From JAVJUS01 sp040220455 (GTDB lineage Bacteria > Pseudomonadota > Alphaproteobacteria > DSM-16000 > Inquilinaceae): 64,000 nt of DNA. This document shows, piece after piece, positions 18,883-26,366 of the stretch. Location: positions 62,001 through 126,000 of the forward strand of contig JAVJUS010000055.1 of assembly GCA_040220455.1 (NCBI GenBank), written 5' to 3'. Below the pieces are notes generated by a model. That model ran no database searches. It had not been told where the DNA came from and was given only the letters and a program-made list of their open reading frames with translations. Position numbers and translations under genes: made by a program. Position 1 is the first letter of the stretch. Each line of letters starts with the position of its first letter.

Positions 18883-19263
18883 ATGTGGATGATCCTCGCC
18901 ATCGCGCTGGGCGGCGCCGTCGGGGCGGTCGGGCGGTATCTCGCCATGTCCGCGGTCGGCCATTGGATGGGCCATGGCTTTCCCTGGGGCACGCTCGCGG
19001 TCAACGTCGCCGGCTCGGCCGCCATGGGCGTGCTGATCGAGGCGAGCGCGCTCGTCTGGTCGCCGAGCCCGGCAGTACGCGCCCTGATCGTCGTCGGCGT
19101 CCTGGGCGCCTTCACCACCTTCTCGACCTTCTCCCTCGACGCGGTCTTCCTGCTCGAGCGCGGGCGCTTCGCCGCGGCGGCGGCCTATGTCGCCGGCTCG
19201 GTGGTCCTGTGCGTCGCCGCGCTCTACGCCGCGATGCAGGCGACACGGGCGGTGATCGCGTGA
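18883..19263 (+). CDS. crcB: fluoride channel CrcB/Fluc
   Basis: The 126-residue, four-helix protein exports fluoride as an antiparallel dimer. Signatures are GGAVGAVGRYLA at the N-terminus, GTLAVNVAGSAAMG and the pore-lining GAFTTFSTFSLDAVFLLE. The NVAG asparagine and the Phe-box residues (TTFSTFS) are present. No fluoride riboswitch is recognisable in the 76-bp gap upstream. Its TGA overlaps the GTG of the rluC-like gene. Confidence 0.93.
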   Translation: MWMILAIALGGAVGAVGRYLAMSAVGHWMGHGFPWGTLAVNVAGSAAMGVLIEASALVWSPSPAVRALIVVGVLGAFTTFSTFSLDAVFLLERGRFAAAAAYVAGSVVLCVAALYAAMQATRAVIA

Positions 19264-20267
19264 GCGGCGTGACGACCCGCGCGGTCGGCCCGGACGAGGC
19301 GGAAATGCGCCTCGACCGATGGTTCCGCCAGCACTATCCCGGCCTCGGCCACGGCCGGCTGGAAAAGCTGCTGCGAAAGGGCGAGATCCGCGTCGACGGC
19401 AAGCGGGCGAAGTCGAACCAGCGCCTCGCCGCCGGGCAAGCGGTGCGCGTCCCGCCGCTCGACGACGCCGCGACGGCGCCGCGTGCCCCGGCCACCGCCC
19501 CGCCTCCGGTCGCGGAGTCGGAGGCCGAGGACCTGCGCGCCCGGGTGCTCTGGCGCGACGCGGCGGTCATCGCGATCGACAAGCCGGCCGGCATGGCGGT
19601 CCAGGGCGGCATCCGCACCGGGCGGCACCTGGACGCCCTGCTCGACGCGCTGACCTTCGACGCGGCGGAGCGCCCGCGCCTGGTCCACCGGCTGGACCGG
19701 GACACGTCGGGCGTGCTGCTGCTCGCCCGCACCGCGCCGGCCGCCCGGGCGCTGACGGCGGCCTTCCGGTCGAAGGACGCGATCAAGGAGTACTGGGCGA
19801 TCACCGTCGGCGTGCCCTCGCCGCGCCAGGGGCGGATCGACTGGGCGCTGACCAAGTCGGCCCACGGCAAGGCGGCGATGGCCGAAAAGGCCCACGCCCA
19901 CGCCAAGAAGGACTCCGAGGCCAAGCGCGCGATCACCGATTTCCGCGTCGTCGAGGCGGCCGGCAAGCGGGCCGCCTGGCTCGCGCTCTGGCCACGCACC
20001 GGGCGGACCCACCAGCTCCGCGTCCATTGCGTCGGCATGGGCACGCCGATCCTGGGCGACGGCAAGTATGGCGGCCGCGACGCCTTCATCCAGGGCGCGG
20101 AGGTCGCGCCGGGCCTGCACCTGCACGCCCGCCGGATCGTCTGCCCTCACCCGCTCCATCCCGGCCGGACGATCGCCGTCACCGCCCCGCTGCCGCCGGC
20201 GATGGCACGCAGCTTCAAATATCTCGGCTTCGATCCGTCGGCCGAGATCGAGCCCCCGCCGGAGTGA
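19260..20267 (+). CDS. rluC: RluA-family 23S rRNA pseudouridine synthase
   Basis: The 335-residue enzyme has an N-terminal S4 domain (MRLDRWFRQHYPGLGHGRLEK) and a catalytic domain with HRLDRDTSGVLLLAR, where the Asp of RLDRDTSG is the nucleophile. Later motifs are RTGRTHQLRVHCVGMGTPILGD in parts. RluC acts on 955/2504/2580 in E. coli; site specificity here is inferred. GTG at 19260 overlaps the crcB stop; a second in-frame GTG at 19269 is possible. A polar linker of about 35 residues (TAPRAPATAPPPVAESEAED) separates the domains. Confidence 0.88.
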   Translation: MSGVTTRAVGPDEAEMRLDRWFRQHYPGLGHGRLEKLLRKGEIRVDGKRAKSNQRLAAGQAVRVPPLDDAATAPRAPATAPPPVAESEAEDLRARVLWRDAAVIAIDKPAGMAVQGGIRTGRHLDALLDALTFDAAERPRLVHRLDRDTSGVLLLARTAPAARALTAAFRSKDAIKEYWAITVGVPSPRQGRIDWALTKSAHGKAAMAEKAHAHAKKDSEAKRAITDFRVVEAAGKRAAWLALWPRTGRTHQLRVHCVGMGTPILGDGKYGGRDAFIQGAEVAPGLHLHARRIVCPHPLHPGRTIAVTAPLPPAMARSFKYLGFDPSAEIEPPPE

Positions 20268-20270
20268 GCG

Positions 20271-20963
20271 ATGACCGACCCGCTGCGCATCGTCCTCTTC
20301 GACTGCGACGGCACGCTCGTCGACACCCAGGCCGCCGTGATCGGCGCCTTCACGGCCGCCGGCGCCGCCCACGGCCATGCCGCACCGGACCCGGCGGCGG
20401 TGCGCGCGACCATCGGCATGCCGGTCGACCGGGCGGCGACGGTGCTGTTCCCCGGCCTCGACGAGGCCGGCGCCCTGGCCGTCGCGGCGGCCTACAAGCG
20501 CCACTACGACATCGAGCACGCGGCCGGCCGCACGACGGCGGCGCTCTACCCCGGCGCGGCCGACGCGCTCGACGCGCTGGAGGCGACGGGCGCCCTCCTC
20601 GGCATCGTCACGGGCAAGAGCCGCCGCGGCCTCGCCGGCGTACTCGAGACCCATGGCTGGTCCGGCCGCTTCGTCACCGTCCAGACCGGCGACGATCCGG
20701 GCCCGGGCAAGCCGGCGCCCGACATGGTCTGGCGCGCGCTCGCCGAAAGCGGAGTCGAGCCGGCCCAGGCGGTGGTCGTCGGCGACACCGCCTTCGACAT
20801 GGAGATGGCGCGCGCCGCCGGGGTGGCGCGGATCGGCGTCGGCTGGGGCTACCACCCCGCCGAGGCGCTGGCCGCGGCCGGGGCCGATGCGTTGGTCGAG
20901 CGCTACGACGCCCTGCCCGCGGCGGTGGCGCGGATCTGGTCGCGAACGGGAGAGGTCGCGTGA
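20271..20963 (+). CDS. HAD-superfamily hydrolase (phosphoglycolate phosphatase-like, subfamily IA)
   Basis: The 230-residue protein has motif I FDCDGTLVDT, the conserved threonine of motif II in GIVTGKSR, and motifs III/IV KPAPDM and VVGDTAFDMEMARAAG. It is thus a HAD-IA phosphatase. The physiological substrate is unknown. It sits 3 bp after the rluC-like gene and overlaps atp12, an order common in alphaproteobacteria, which does not by itself define the substrate. Confidence 0.88.
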   Translation: MTDPLRIVLFDCDGTLVDTQAAVIGAFTAAGAAHGHAAPDPAAVRATIGMPVDRAATVLFPGLDEAGALAVAAAYKRHYDIEHAAGRTTAALYPGAADALDALEATGALLGIVTGKSRRGLAGVLETHGWSGRFVTVQTGDDPGPGKPAPDMVWRALAESGVEPAQAVVVGDTAFDMEMARAAGVARIGVGWGYHPAEALAAAGADALVERYDALPAAVARIWSRTGEVA

Positions 20964-21658
20964 AGCGGTTCTACGAGCGCACGGGCACGAGGCCCGAGGG
21001 CGAGGGCTGGACCGTCACCCTGGACGGCAAGCCGATCCGCACGCCGGGCAAGCGGCCCCTGGTCGTGCCGACGGCGGCGCTGGCCGAGGCGATCTCGGCG
21101 GAATGGGCGGCCCAGGACGAGACGGTGGAGCCGGCGGCCATGCCGCTGACCCAGGTCGCCAACACGGCGATCGACCGGGTCCACCCTCAGCGTACGGCCA
21201 TCGCCGCCGACGCCGCCGCCTATGCCGAGACCGACCTGCTGTGCCACCGCGCCGACACGCCGGAGGACCTGGTCGCCCGCCAGGCCGAGCTCTGGCAGCC
21301 GCTGCTCGACTGGGCGGGCGAGACGCTGGGCGCCGCGCTGGTCGTGACGCGCGGGCTGCTGCCCGTGCCCCAGCCCCAGGCGGCGCTGGACGCGGTGCGC
21401 GCCGAGGTCGACGCGCTGGATCCGTGGCGCCTGACGGCGGTGCGCATGATCACGGGCCAGTCGGGCTCGATCCTCGTGGCGCTCGCCGTCGATCGCGGGC
21501 GCATCGACGCGGCGGCGGCCGACGCCGTCGCCCATGTGGACGACGATTATCAGGCCGGGCGCTGGGGCCGCGACGCCCAAGCCGAGGCCCGGCGCCGCAT
21601 CGTCGCCGCCGACATCGCCACCGCCGCCCGCTTCGCCGAGCTCGCCCGGTCGGAGTAG
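20960..21658 (+). CDS. ATP12-family F1-ATPase assembly chaperone
   Basis: The 232-residue product starts with RFYERTGTRPEGEGWTVTLDGKPIRTPGKRPL in parts, the ATP12 N-terminus, and has WAGETLGAALVVTRGLLPVPQPQ and a C-terminal DDDYQAGRWGRDAQAEARR. Mitochondrial Atp12p binds the F1 alpha subunit during assembly, and the alphaproteobacterial protein is presumed to do the same. GTG at 20960 overlaps the HAD stop in GTGA. Confidence 0.9.
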   Translation: MKRFYERTGTRPEGEGWTVTLDGKPIRTPGKRPLVVPTAALAEAISAEWAAQDETVEPAAMPLTQVANTAIDRVHPQRTAIAADAAAYAETDLLCHRADTPEDLVARQAELWQPLLDWAGETLGAALVVTRGLLPVPQPQAALDAVRAEVDALDPWRLTAVRMITGQSGSILVALAVDRGRIDAAAADAVAHVDDDYQAGRWGRDAQAEARRRIVAADIATAARFAELARSE

Positions 21659-21691
21659 CGCCCTCGCGCGGGCCTGCCTGCCGCACTCCGA

Positions 21692-22750
21692 TCAGATGGC
21701 GGGGCCGGGACCGATCGAGTCGCGCGGGACGACCGGGCACGGCATCTTGACCTGCAGGGCGGGCGCCGATCCCGCCGCCCCCGACGATCCGGCGCCGGCG
21801 ATCTGCCCGACCAGCGTGTCCACCGCCCAGCGCCCCATGTCGCCATGGGGCAGCAGCACGGTCGACAGCGGCGGGCTCAGATGCTTGGCGATCTCCTGGT
21901 CGTCGTAGCCGATGACCGAGACGTCGCGGCCGACGACCAGCCCCGCCTCCTTCAGCGCCTCGTAGCTGCCCACCGCCATCAGGTCGTTGGCGCAGAAGAT
22001 CGCCGTCGGCGGCCGGTCGAGGGCCAGCAGGGCGCGGGTCTCGCGATAGCCGCCGCTGGCCATGAAGTCGGCCTCCCGCGCCAGGGCGGGGTCGGCCGGG
22101 ATGTCGTGGGTGGCGAGCGCCTGGTCGTAGCCCTGGCGCCGCTGGCGCGCCGCCTCCATCCACGGCTCGCCGTTGATGAAGCCGATCCGCCGGTGGCCGG
22201 CCGCGATCAGCGCCTCGGTCGCGGCGTAGCCGCCCACCGTCTCCGCCGGCACCACGGAGGCCAGGCCCGGATCGTCGGCATGGCAGTTGAGCAGGACCGT
22301 CGGCAGCGCCCGCACGGCGTCGGGCACCACCACCCGGCGCGTCAGGATCGTGGCGTAGACGATGCCCTCGGCCCCTTGCGCGCGCCAGGCCTCCGCCAGC
22401 GCCGCCTCGACCTCCGCGACGCCGCCGGTCTTCGCCGTTAGCACCAGGCGGCCGCGCGCCCATCCCGCCTCCTGCGCGCCGTCGATCGACAGCGCGGCGA
22501 ACGGGCTGGTGGCGATCTCGTCGACTATCAGGCCGATGAAGGGATGGCGCTGGCCGCGCCGATGCCCGCCGCCGCGCCGGGCGCGGTAGCCGAGGTCGCG
22601 CGCCGCATCGGTGACGCGCTGGCGGGTCTCCTTGCCGATGCGCACGCCGGGCACGCCGTTGAGCACGAGGGACACGGTCGACTGCGAGACCCCGGCCCTC
22701 AGGGCCACGTCCTGCATCGTCACCCGTGGCGTGGCGTCGTCCTCCGGCAT
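21692..22750 (-). CDS. LacI-family transcriptional regulator of the sugar uptake locus
   Basis: The 352-residue protein has an N-terminal helix-turn-helix TMQDVALRAGVSQSTVSLVL with the LacI hinge (DLGYR), then a periplasmic-binding-protein-like effector domain (FIGLIVDEIATSPF, IGFINGEPWMEAARQRRQGY, AIFCANDLMAVGSYEAL). It is divergent from the permease genes; the 157-bp gap contains a perfect 18-bp palindrome that is its probable operator. The effector is unknown, presumably the transported sugar or a product. The last ~25 residues are Gly/Ala-rich. Confidence 0.92.
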   Translation of the reverse strand: MPEDDATPRVTMQDVALRAGVSQSTVSLVLNGVPGVRIGKETRQRVTDAARDLGYRARRGGGHRRGQRHPFIGLIVDEIATSPFAALSIDGAQEAGWARGRLVLTAKTGGVAEVEAALAEAWRAQGAEGIVYATILTRRVVVPDAVRALPTVLLNCHADDPGLASVVPAETVGGYAATEALIAAGHRRIGFINGEPWMEAARQRRQGYDQALATHDIPADPALAREADFMASGGYRETRALLALDRPPTAIFCANDLMAVGSYEALKEAGLVVGRDVSVIGYDDQEIAKHLSPPLSTVLLPHGDMGRWAVDTLVGQIAGAGSSGAAGSAPALQVKMPCPVVPRDSIGPGPAI

Positions 22751-22858
22751 CGCTGCGGCCTATCTCCCGGACACGCCACGGTTTTTCCCGGAGACGCGGC
22801 GTGGCCGCCCTTCTAGCAAATTCGGGGCTGGCGCGGCAACGTCGGCACTGCTAATATT

Positions 22859-22876
22859 CTTGATAATATTATCAAG
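22859..22876. promoter_or_regulatory. LacI-type operator, perfect 18-bp palindrome
   Basis: CTTGATAATATTATCAAG is fully palindromic and lies in an AT-rich patch between lacI-type regulator and permease starts, 31 bp upstream of the permease ATG. Its position fits repression of the rightward operon and autoregulation. LacI operators usually have a central CG, whereas this one has central AT. Confidence 0.65.
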
Positions 22877-22907
22877 CCGCCTCGAGAGCGGCGACAGGGA
22901 GGGCACC

Positions 22908-24065
22908 ATGGCGATACCGCGCACGACCGCGGCCCAGAGCCGCGCCGCCCGACCGCCGGTGACCGGTCCGGCCCGGCTGCTTCCCGCCCTGTCGCTGAAG
23001 CGCCGCACGACGCTCGAGGCCTATGCCTTTCTCGCGCCTTTTCTGGCGGTCTACGCGGTTTTCCTGATCTGGCCGTTCATGAAAGGCGTCTGGATCAGCC
23101 TGCATGAGTGGAACCTGCTCGCGGTCGCTTTCGATCCGTCGGCCAAGACACTGCTCGGCCTGGACAATTACCGCCGGATGCTGTTCGGCGAGGACCTTTC
23201 CTGGGTCGCCTTCGCGCTGTGGCCGATCAAGGGCGCCTTCGTCGCCGCCGCGGGCTACGCCTGGTGGCGGGTCCGGGCCGGCAGCGGCACGCGACCGGTC
23301 GCCCTATGGCTCACCGTGCTGGCGATCGCCGCGGTCCTGCTGCTCGGCTGGCAGCCGGCGGAGGGCGGGCGCTGGTACGATTCCCGGTTCTGGCCGGTGG
23401 TCGGCAACACCGTGCTGTTCGTTGCCCTGACCGTGCCGCTGACGACCGCCGCCGCGCTGGGCATGGCGCTGGCCCTCAACCGCGAGGGCCGGGCGGCGAC
23501 GACCATGCGCACCCTCTTCTTCCTCAGCCAGGTGCTGTCGGTCACCGTCGTAACCCTGGTCTGGCAGATCATGTTCAGCCCGACCCAGGGCCTGATCGCC
23601 AATGTCACCACCGCGATGGGGTTCGAGCCGATCGTCTGGCTGACCAGCGAGAACCTGGCCATGCCGGCGATCGTCATCGCCTCGGTCTGGTGGTCGGTCG
23701 GCTTTCCGATGGTGATCTTCCTGTCCGGGCTGTCGCAGATCCCGCCCGACCTCTACGAAGCGGCGCGGATCGACAACGCCGGCGCCTGGGCCCGCTTCCG
23801 CTTCATCACCTGGCCGATGCTGCGCCGGACCACCGTCTTCGTGCTGGTCTTCGAGATCGTCCTGCACTTCCAGGTCTTCGGCCAGTCGCACCTGATCACC
23901 GGCGGCGGCCCGAACGACGAGACCCAGGTGCTGGTCCGCTACATTTACCAGACCGCCTTCCGCGATTCCGAGCTCGGCCAGGCCTCGGCGCTGGCGGTCT
24001 TCCTGTTCGTGCTGATGCTGGGGTTCTCCGCGCTCCAGCTCCGCCTGAGCCGGGAGGAGGGCTGA
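22908..24065 (+). CDS. sugar ABC transporter permease, MalF/UgpA type, with extra hydrophobic insertion
   Basis: This is a 385-residue integral membrane permease. The EAA loop EAARIDNAGAWARFRFITWPML (in parts EAARIDNAG and FRFITWPML) contacts the ATPase. Typical homologues are about 290-310 residues. Here roughly 80 extra residues between helix 1 and the core include WPIKGAFVAAAGYAWWR and PVALWLTVLAIAAVLLLGW, i.e. one or two extra helices, similar in principle to the larger periplasmic P2 region of MalF. ATG at 22908 follows GGGAGGG. It is the first gene of the operon. Confidence 0.88.
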   Translation: MAIPRTTAAQSRAARPPVTGPARLLPALSLKRRTTLEAYAFLAPFLAVYAVFLIWPFMKGVWISLHEWNLLAVAFDPSAKTLLGLDNYRRMLFGEDLSWVAFALWPIKGAFVAAAGYAWWRVRAGSGTRPVALWLTVLAIAAVLLLGWQPAEGGRWYDSRFWPVVGNTVLFVALTVPLTTAAALGMALALNREGRAATTMRTLFFLSQVLSVTVVTLVWQIMFSPTQGLIANVTTAMGFEPIVWLTSENLAMPAIVIASVWWSVGFPMVIFLSGLSQIPPDLYEAARIDNAGAWARFRFITWPMLRRTTVFVLVFEIVLHFQVFGQSHLITGGGPNDETQVLVRYIYQTAFRDSELGQASALAVFLFVLMLGFSALQLRLSREEG

Positions 24066-24068
24066 GCC

Positions 24069-24908
24069 ATGGGCTACCAACGCCGCCTCTACTGGATCGC
24101 GATGGCGCTGCTCGCCGTGCCGGCCGTCATTTGGCTGATTCCGACGGTCTGGATGGTCTCGCTGTCGCTGCAGCCCAACGACCTGCTGGCGCGCACCACG
24201 TCGAACACGGCGCTGGGCCTCCTGCCCGTGCCGTTCACGCTGGAGAACTACGCCCGGCTCTTCGCCCATGGCGAGACGCCGCGCTGGTTCGTCAACAGCT
24301 TCATCGTCGCCGGCGGGATGACGGCGGCGGTGCTCGCCCTGTCGGCGACCGCCGGCTACGCCTTCGCCCGCCTGCGCTTCCCGGGCAAGACGGTGCTGTT
24401 CGCCGTCGTCGTCGGCGGGCTGATGATCCCGGAGCAGGCGGTCTTCATCCCGCTCTACACGATGTTCGCCGACTGGCAGATCCACAACACCTACCCGGCG
24501 CTGATCATCCCGCGCCTGGCGGTGCCGATCGGCGTCATCCTGATGACCCAGTTCTTCAAGGGCATCCCGCACGAGATCGAGGAGGCGGCGCTGATCGACG
24601 GCGCCAGCCGGTTCACGATCTTCCGGAAGATCATGCTGCCGCTGGCCCTGCCGGCCGTCACCACGCTGGCGATCCTGACCTTCCTCTACGCCTGGAACGA
24701 CTATCTCTGGCCGCTCGTCTCCGCGCAGCGCCAGGAAATGTTCACCATCACCCTCGGCCTGGCGAGCCTGCAATCCAACTTCGCCCAGTCCGAGGGACTC
24801 GGCCGCGTCATGGCGTCCGGCGTCGTCGCGAGCCTGCCGGTCGTCGTCCTGTTCCTGATCTTCCAGCGCTTCGTGGTGCGCGGGATCGTCATGGGCAGCG
24901 GCAAGTGA
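24069..24908 (+). CDS. sugar ABC transporter permease, MalG/UgpE type
   Basis: The 279-residue membrane protein has about six helices, the substrate-family opening LLAVPAVIWLIPTVWMVSLSL and the EAA motif EEAALIDGASRFTIFRKIML. It pairs with the upstream permease, whose stop lies 3 bp before this ATG at 24069. The partner ATPase (UgpC/MsmK-like) is not encoded in the window, so it must be supplied from elsewhere. Confidence 0.9.
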   Translation: MGYQRRLYWIAMALLAVPAVIWLIPTVWMVSLSLQPNDLLARTTSNTALGLLPVPFTLENYARLFAHGETPRWFVNSFIVAGGMTAAVLALSATAGYAFARLRFPGKTVLFAVVVGGLMIPEQAVFIPLYTMFADWQIHNTYPALIIPRLAVPIGVILMTQFFKGIPHEIEEAALIDGASRFTIFRKIMLPLALPAVTTLAILTFLYAWNDYLWPLVSAQRQEMFTITLGLASLQSNFAQSEGLGRVMASGVVASLPVVVLFLIFQRFVVRGIVMGSGK

Positions 24909-24966
24909 GCGGTACCGCCCGGACATGCCCGATCAAGACACGCCCCAACGAGAACGGAGGAACCCC

Positions 24967-26271
24967 ATGAGCCACCATCGATCCATCCTGGCGGCCCCGG
25001 CCCTGGCCGCGGCCCTGCTGGCGGGCGGCGTGACGCCCGCCGCCGCGCAGACCGAGATCACGCTGGGCCGCTTCTTCGGCGCCTGCGAGGAGGCCGGCAC
25101 CGACATCGACGCCGCGGTCGGCGAGGCCTGCATCATCCAGTCGATCATCAACGCCTTCGACGCGGCCGACAACGGCTACACGGTCGAGACGCTGCCGACC
25201 GACTGGGGCAACTACTACGACCAGATCAAGGCGAGCTACGCCGGGCGCAATCCGCCCGACGTCCATGTCATGCACCGCCATCGCGTGCCGGAATTCGCCG
25301 GGCTGGGAGCCATCGCGCCGCTGACGCCCGAGGAGCTCGCCGCCGCCGGCATCGACGTCGACGACTGGGCGCCCAACGCGCTCGACGCGGTCAGCCTCGA
25401 CGGGCAGATCTACGGCGTGCCGCTCGATTTCCACGCCAATCTCTGGCACGTCAACCTGGACCTGATGGAGGCCGCCGGCCTGGTCGACGACGACGGCGCG
25501 CCCATCCTTCCCTCGAGCCCGGAGGAGATGCTGGAGCACGCCGCGGCCGTGCAGGAGGCGACCGGCAAGAACTACCTCGCCGCCGACTTCGCCCAGTTCC
25601 CGATCGGCGTGCGCCTGGTGCTGGCGCTGCTCTGGCAGCAGGGCTCCAACGTCTTCTCCGACGGCGAGGCGACGATCGACACGCCGGAGGCCGAAGCCGC
25701 GGTCGGCGCGATCAAGGCGCTGTTCGACGCCGGGTACGCCGATGCGCAGCTCAACTACGCCGACAGCCAGCAGGCCTTCCTCAACGGCGAGGCGGCGATC
25801 CTGGTCAACGGCACCTGGGTGGTCGACTTCTACGATTCCGAGGCGGCGAAGGAGGAGGTGGCGCTCGACCGCTACTACGCCGCGCCCTTCCCCACCCTGT
25901 TCGATACGCCGGCGACCTGGGCAGACAGCCACATGTGGGCGATCCCGCGCTCTGTGAAGGCGGACGAGCCCGAGACCTTCGAGGCGGCGCTGGCGCTGCT
26001 CGCCTGGATCAACGACCACAACGTCGACTGGGCGCGCACCGGCCACATGGCGGTCCGCGAGTCGGTCCTGGCGAGCGAGGCCTATGCCGACCTGCCGCAC
26101 CGCTCGGAATACGCCGACACCGCCGAAATCGCCCGCGACGTGCCGCCGACGCAGAAATACGGCGCGATCCAGGACGTCCTCAACCGCGAGCTCCAGGCCA
26201 TCTGGCTGACGGGCAAGCCGGTCGGCGACGCCCTGGCCGACGCCGACGCCCAGGTCCAGGACCTGCTGTAA
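24967..26271 (+). CDS. extracellular sugar-binding protein of the ABC transporter
   Basis: The 434-residue protein has a Sec signal peptide (LAAALLAGGVTPAAAQ, cleavage near residue 25-27) and a UgpB/MalE-type fold: DWGNYYDQIKASYAGRNPPDV, LDFHANLWHVNLDLMEAAG, AFLNGEAAILVNGTWVV. ATG at 24967 follows a strong GGAGGAACCCC. The sugar is unknown; acidic residues predominate. A strong terminator after the gene separates it partly from the glycosidase. Confidence 0.9.
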   Translation: MSHHRSILAAPALAAALLAGGVTPAAAQTEITLGRFFGACEEAGTDIDAAVGEACIIQSIINAFDAADNGYTVETLPTDWGNYYDQIKASYAGRNPPDVHVMHRHRVPEFAGLGAIAPLTPEELAAAGIDVDDWAPNALDAVSLDGQIYGVPLDFHANLWHVNLDLMEAAGLVDDDGAPILPSSPEEMLEHAAAVQEATGKNYLAADFAQFPIGVRLVLALLWQQGSNVFSDGEATIDTPEAEAAVGAIKALFDAGYADAQLNYADSQQAFLNGEAAILVNGTWVVDFYDSEAAKEEVALDRYYAAPFPTLFDTPATWADSHMWAIPRSVKADEPETFEAALALLAWINDHNVDWARTGHMAVRESVLASEAYADLPHRSEYADTAEIARDVPPTQKYGAIQDVLNRELQAIWLTGKPVGDALADADAQVQDLL

Positions 26272-26293
26272 GCGTCGACCCCTTCCTCCCTCT

Positions 26294-26325
26294 GGCGGGG
26301 CCGGTCGCCGGCCCCGCCTCTTTTT
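26294..26325 (+). terminator. strong intrinsic terminator after the binding-protein gene
   Basis: GGCGGGGCCGG (26294-26304) pairs perfectly with CCGGCCCCGCC (26308-26318) around TCG, followed by TCTTTTT. It lies 23 bp after the stop and 42 bp before the glycosidase ATG, so read-through would be needed for expression from the same promoter. Confidence 0.85.
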
Positions 26326-26366
26326 CCCATCTCCGCCGTCCCGCCCCGATCCGCCCCCGACCGAGC

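Noticed and set aside
24889..26100. Leftward frame of ~400 codons opposite the binding-protein gene
   Set aside because: It is antisense to a gene with a signal peptide and clear family motifs; the translation is Arg/Val/Gly-rich.
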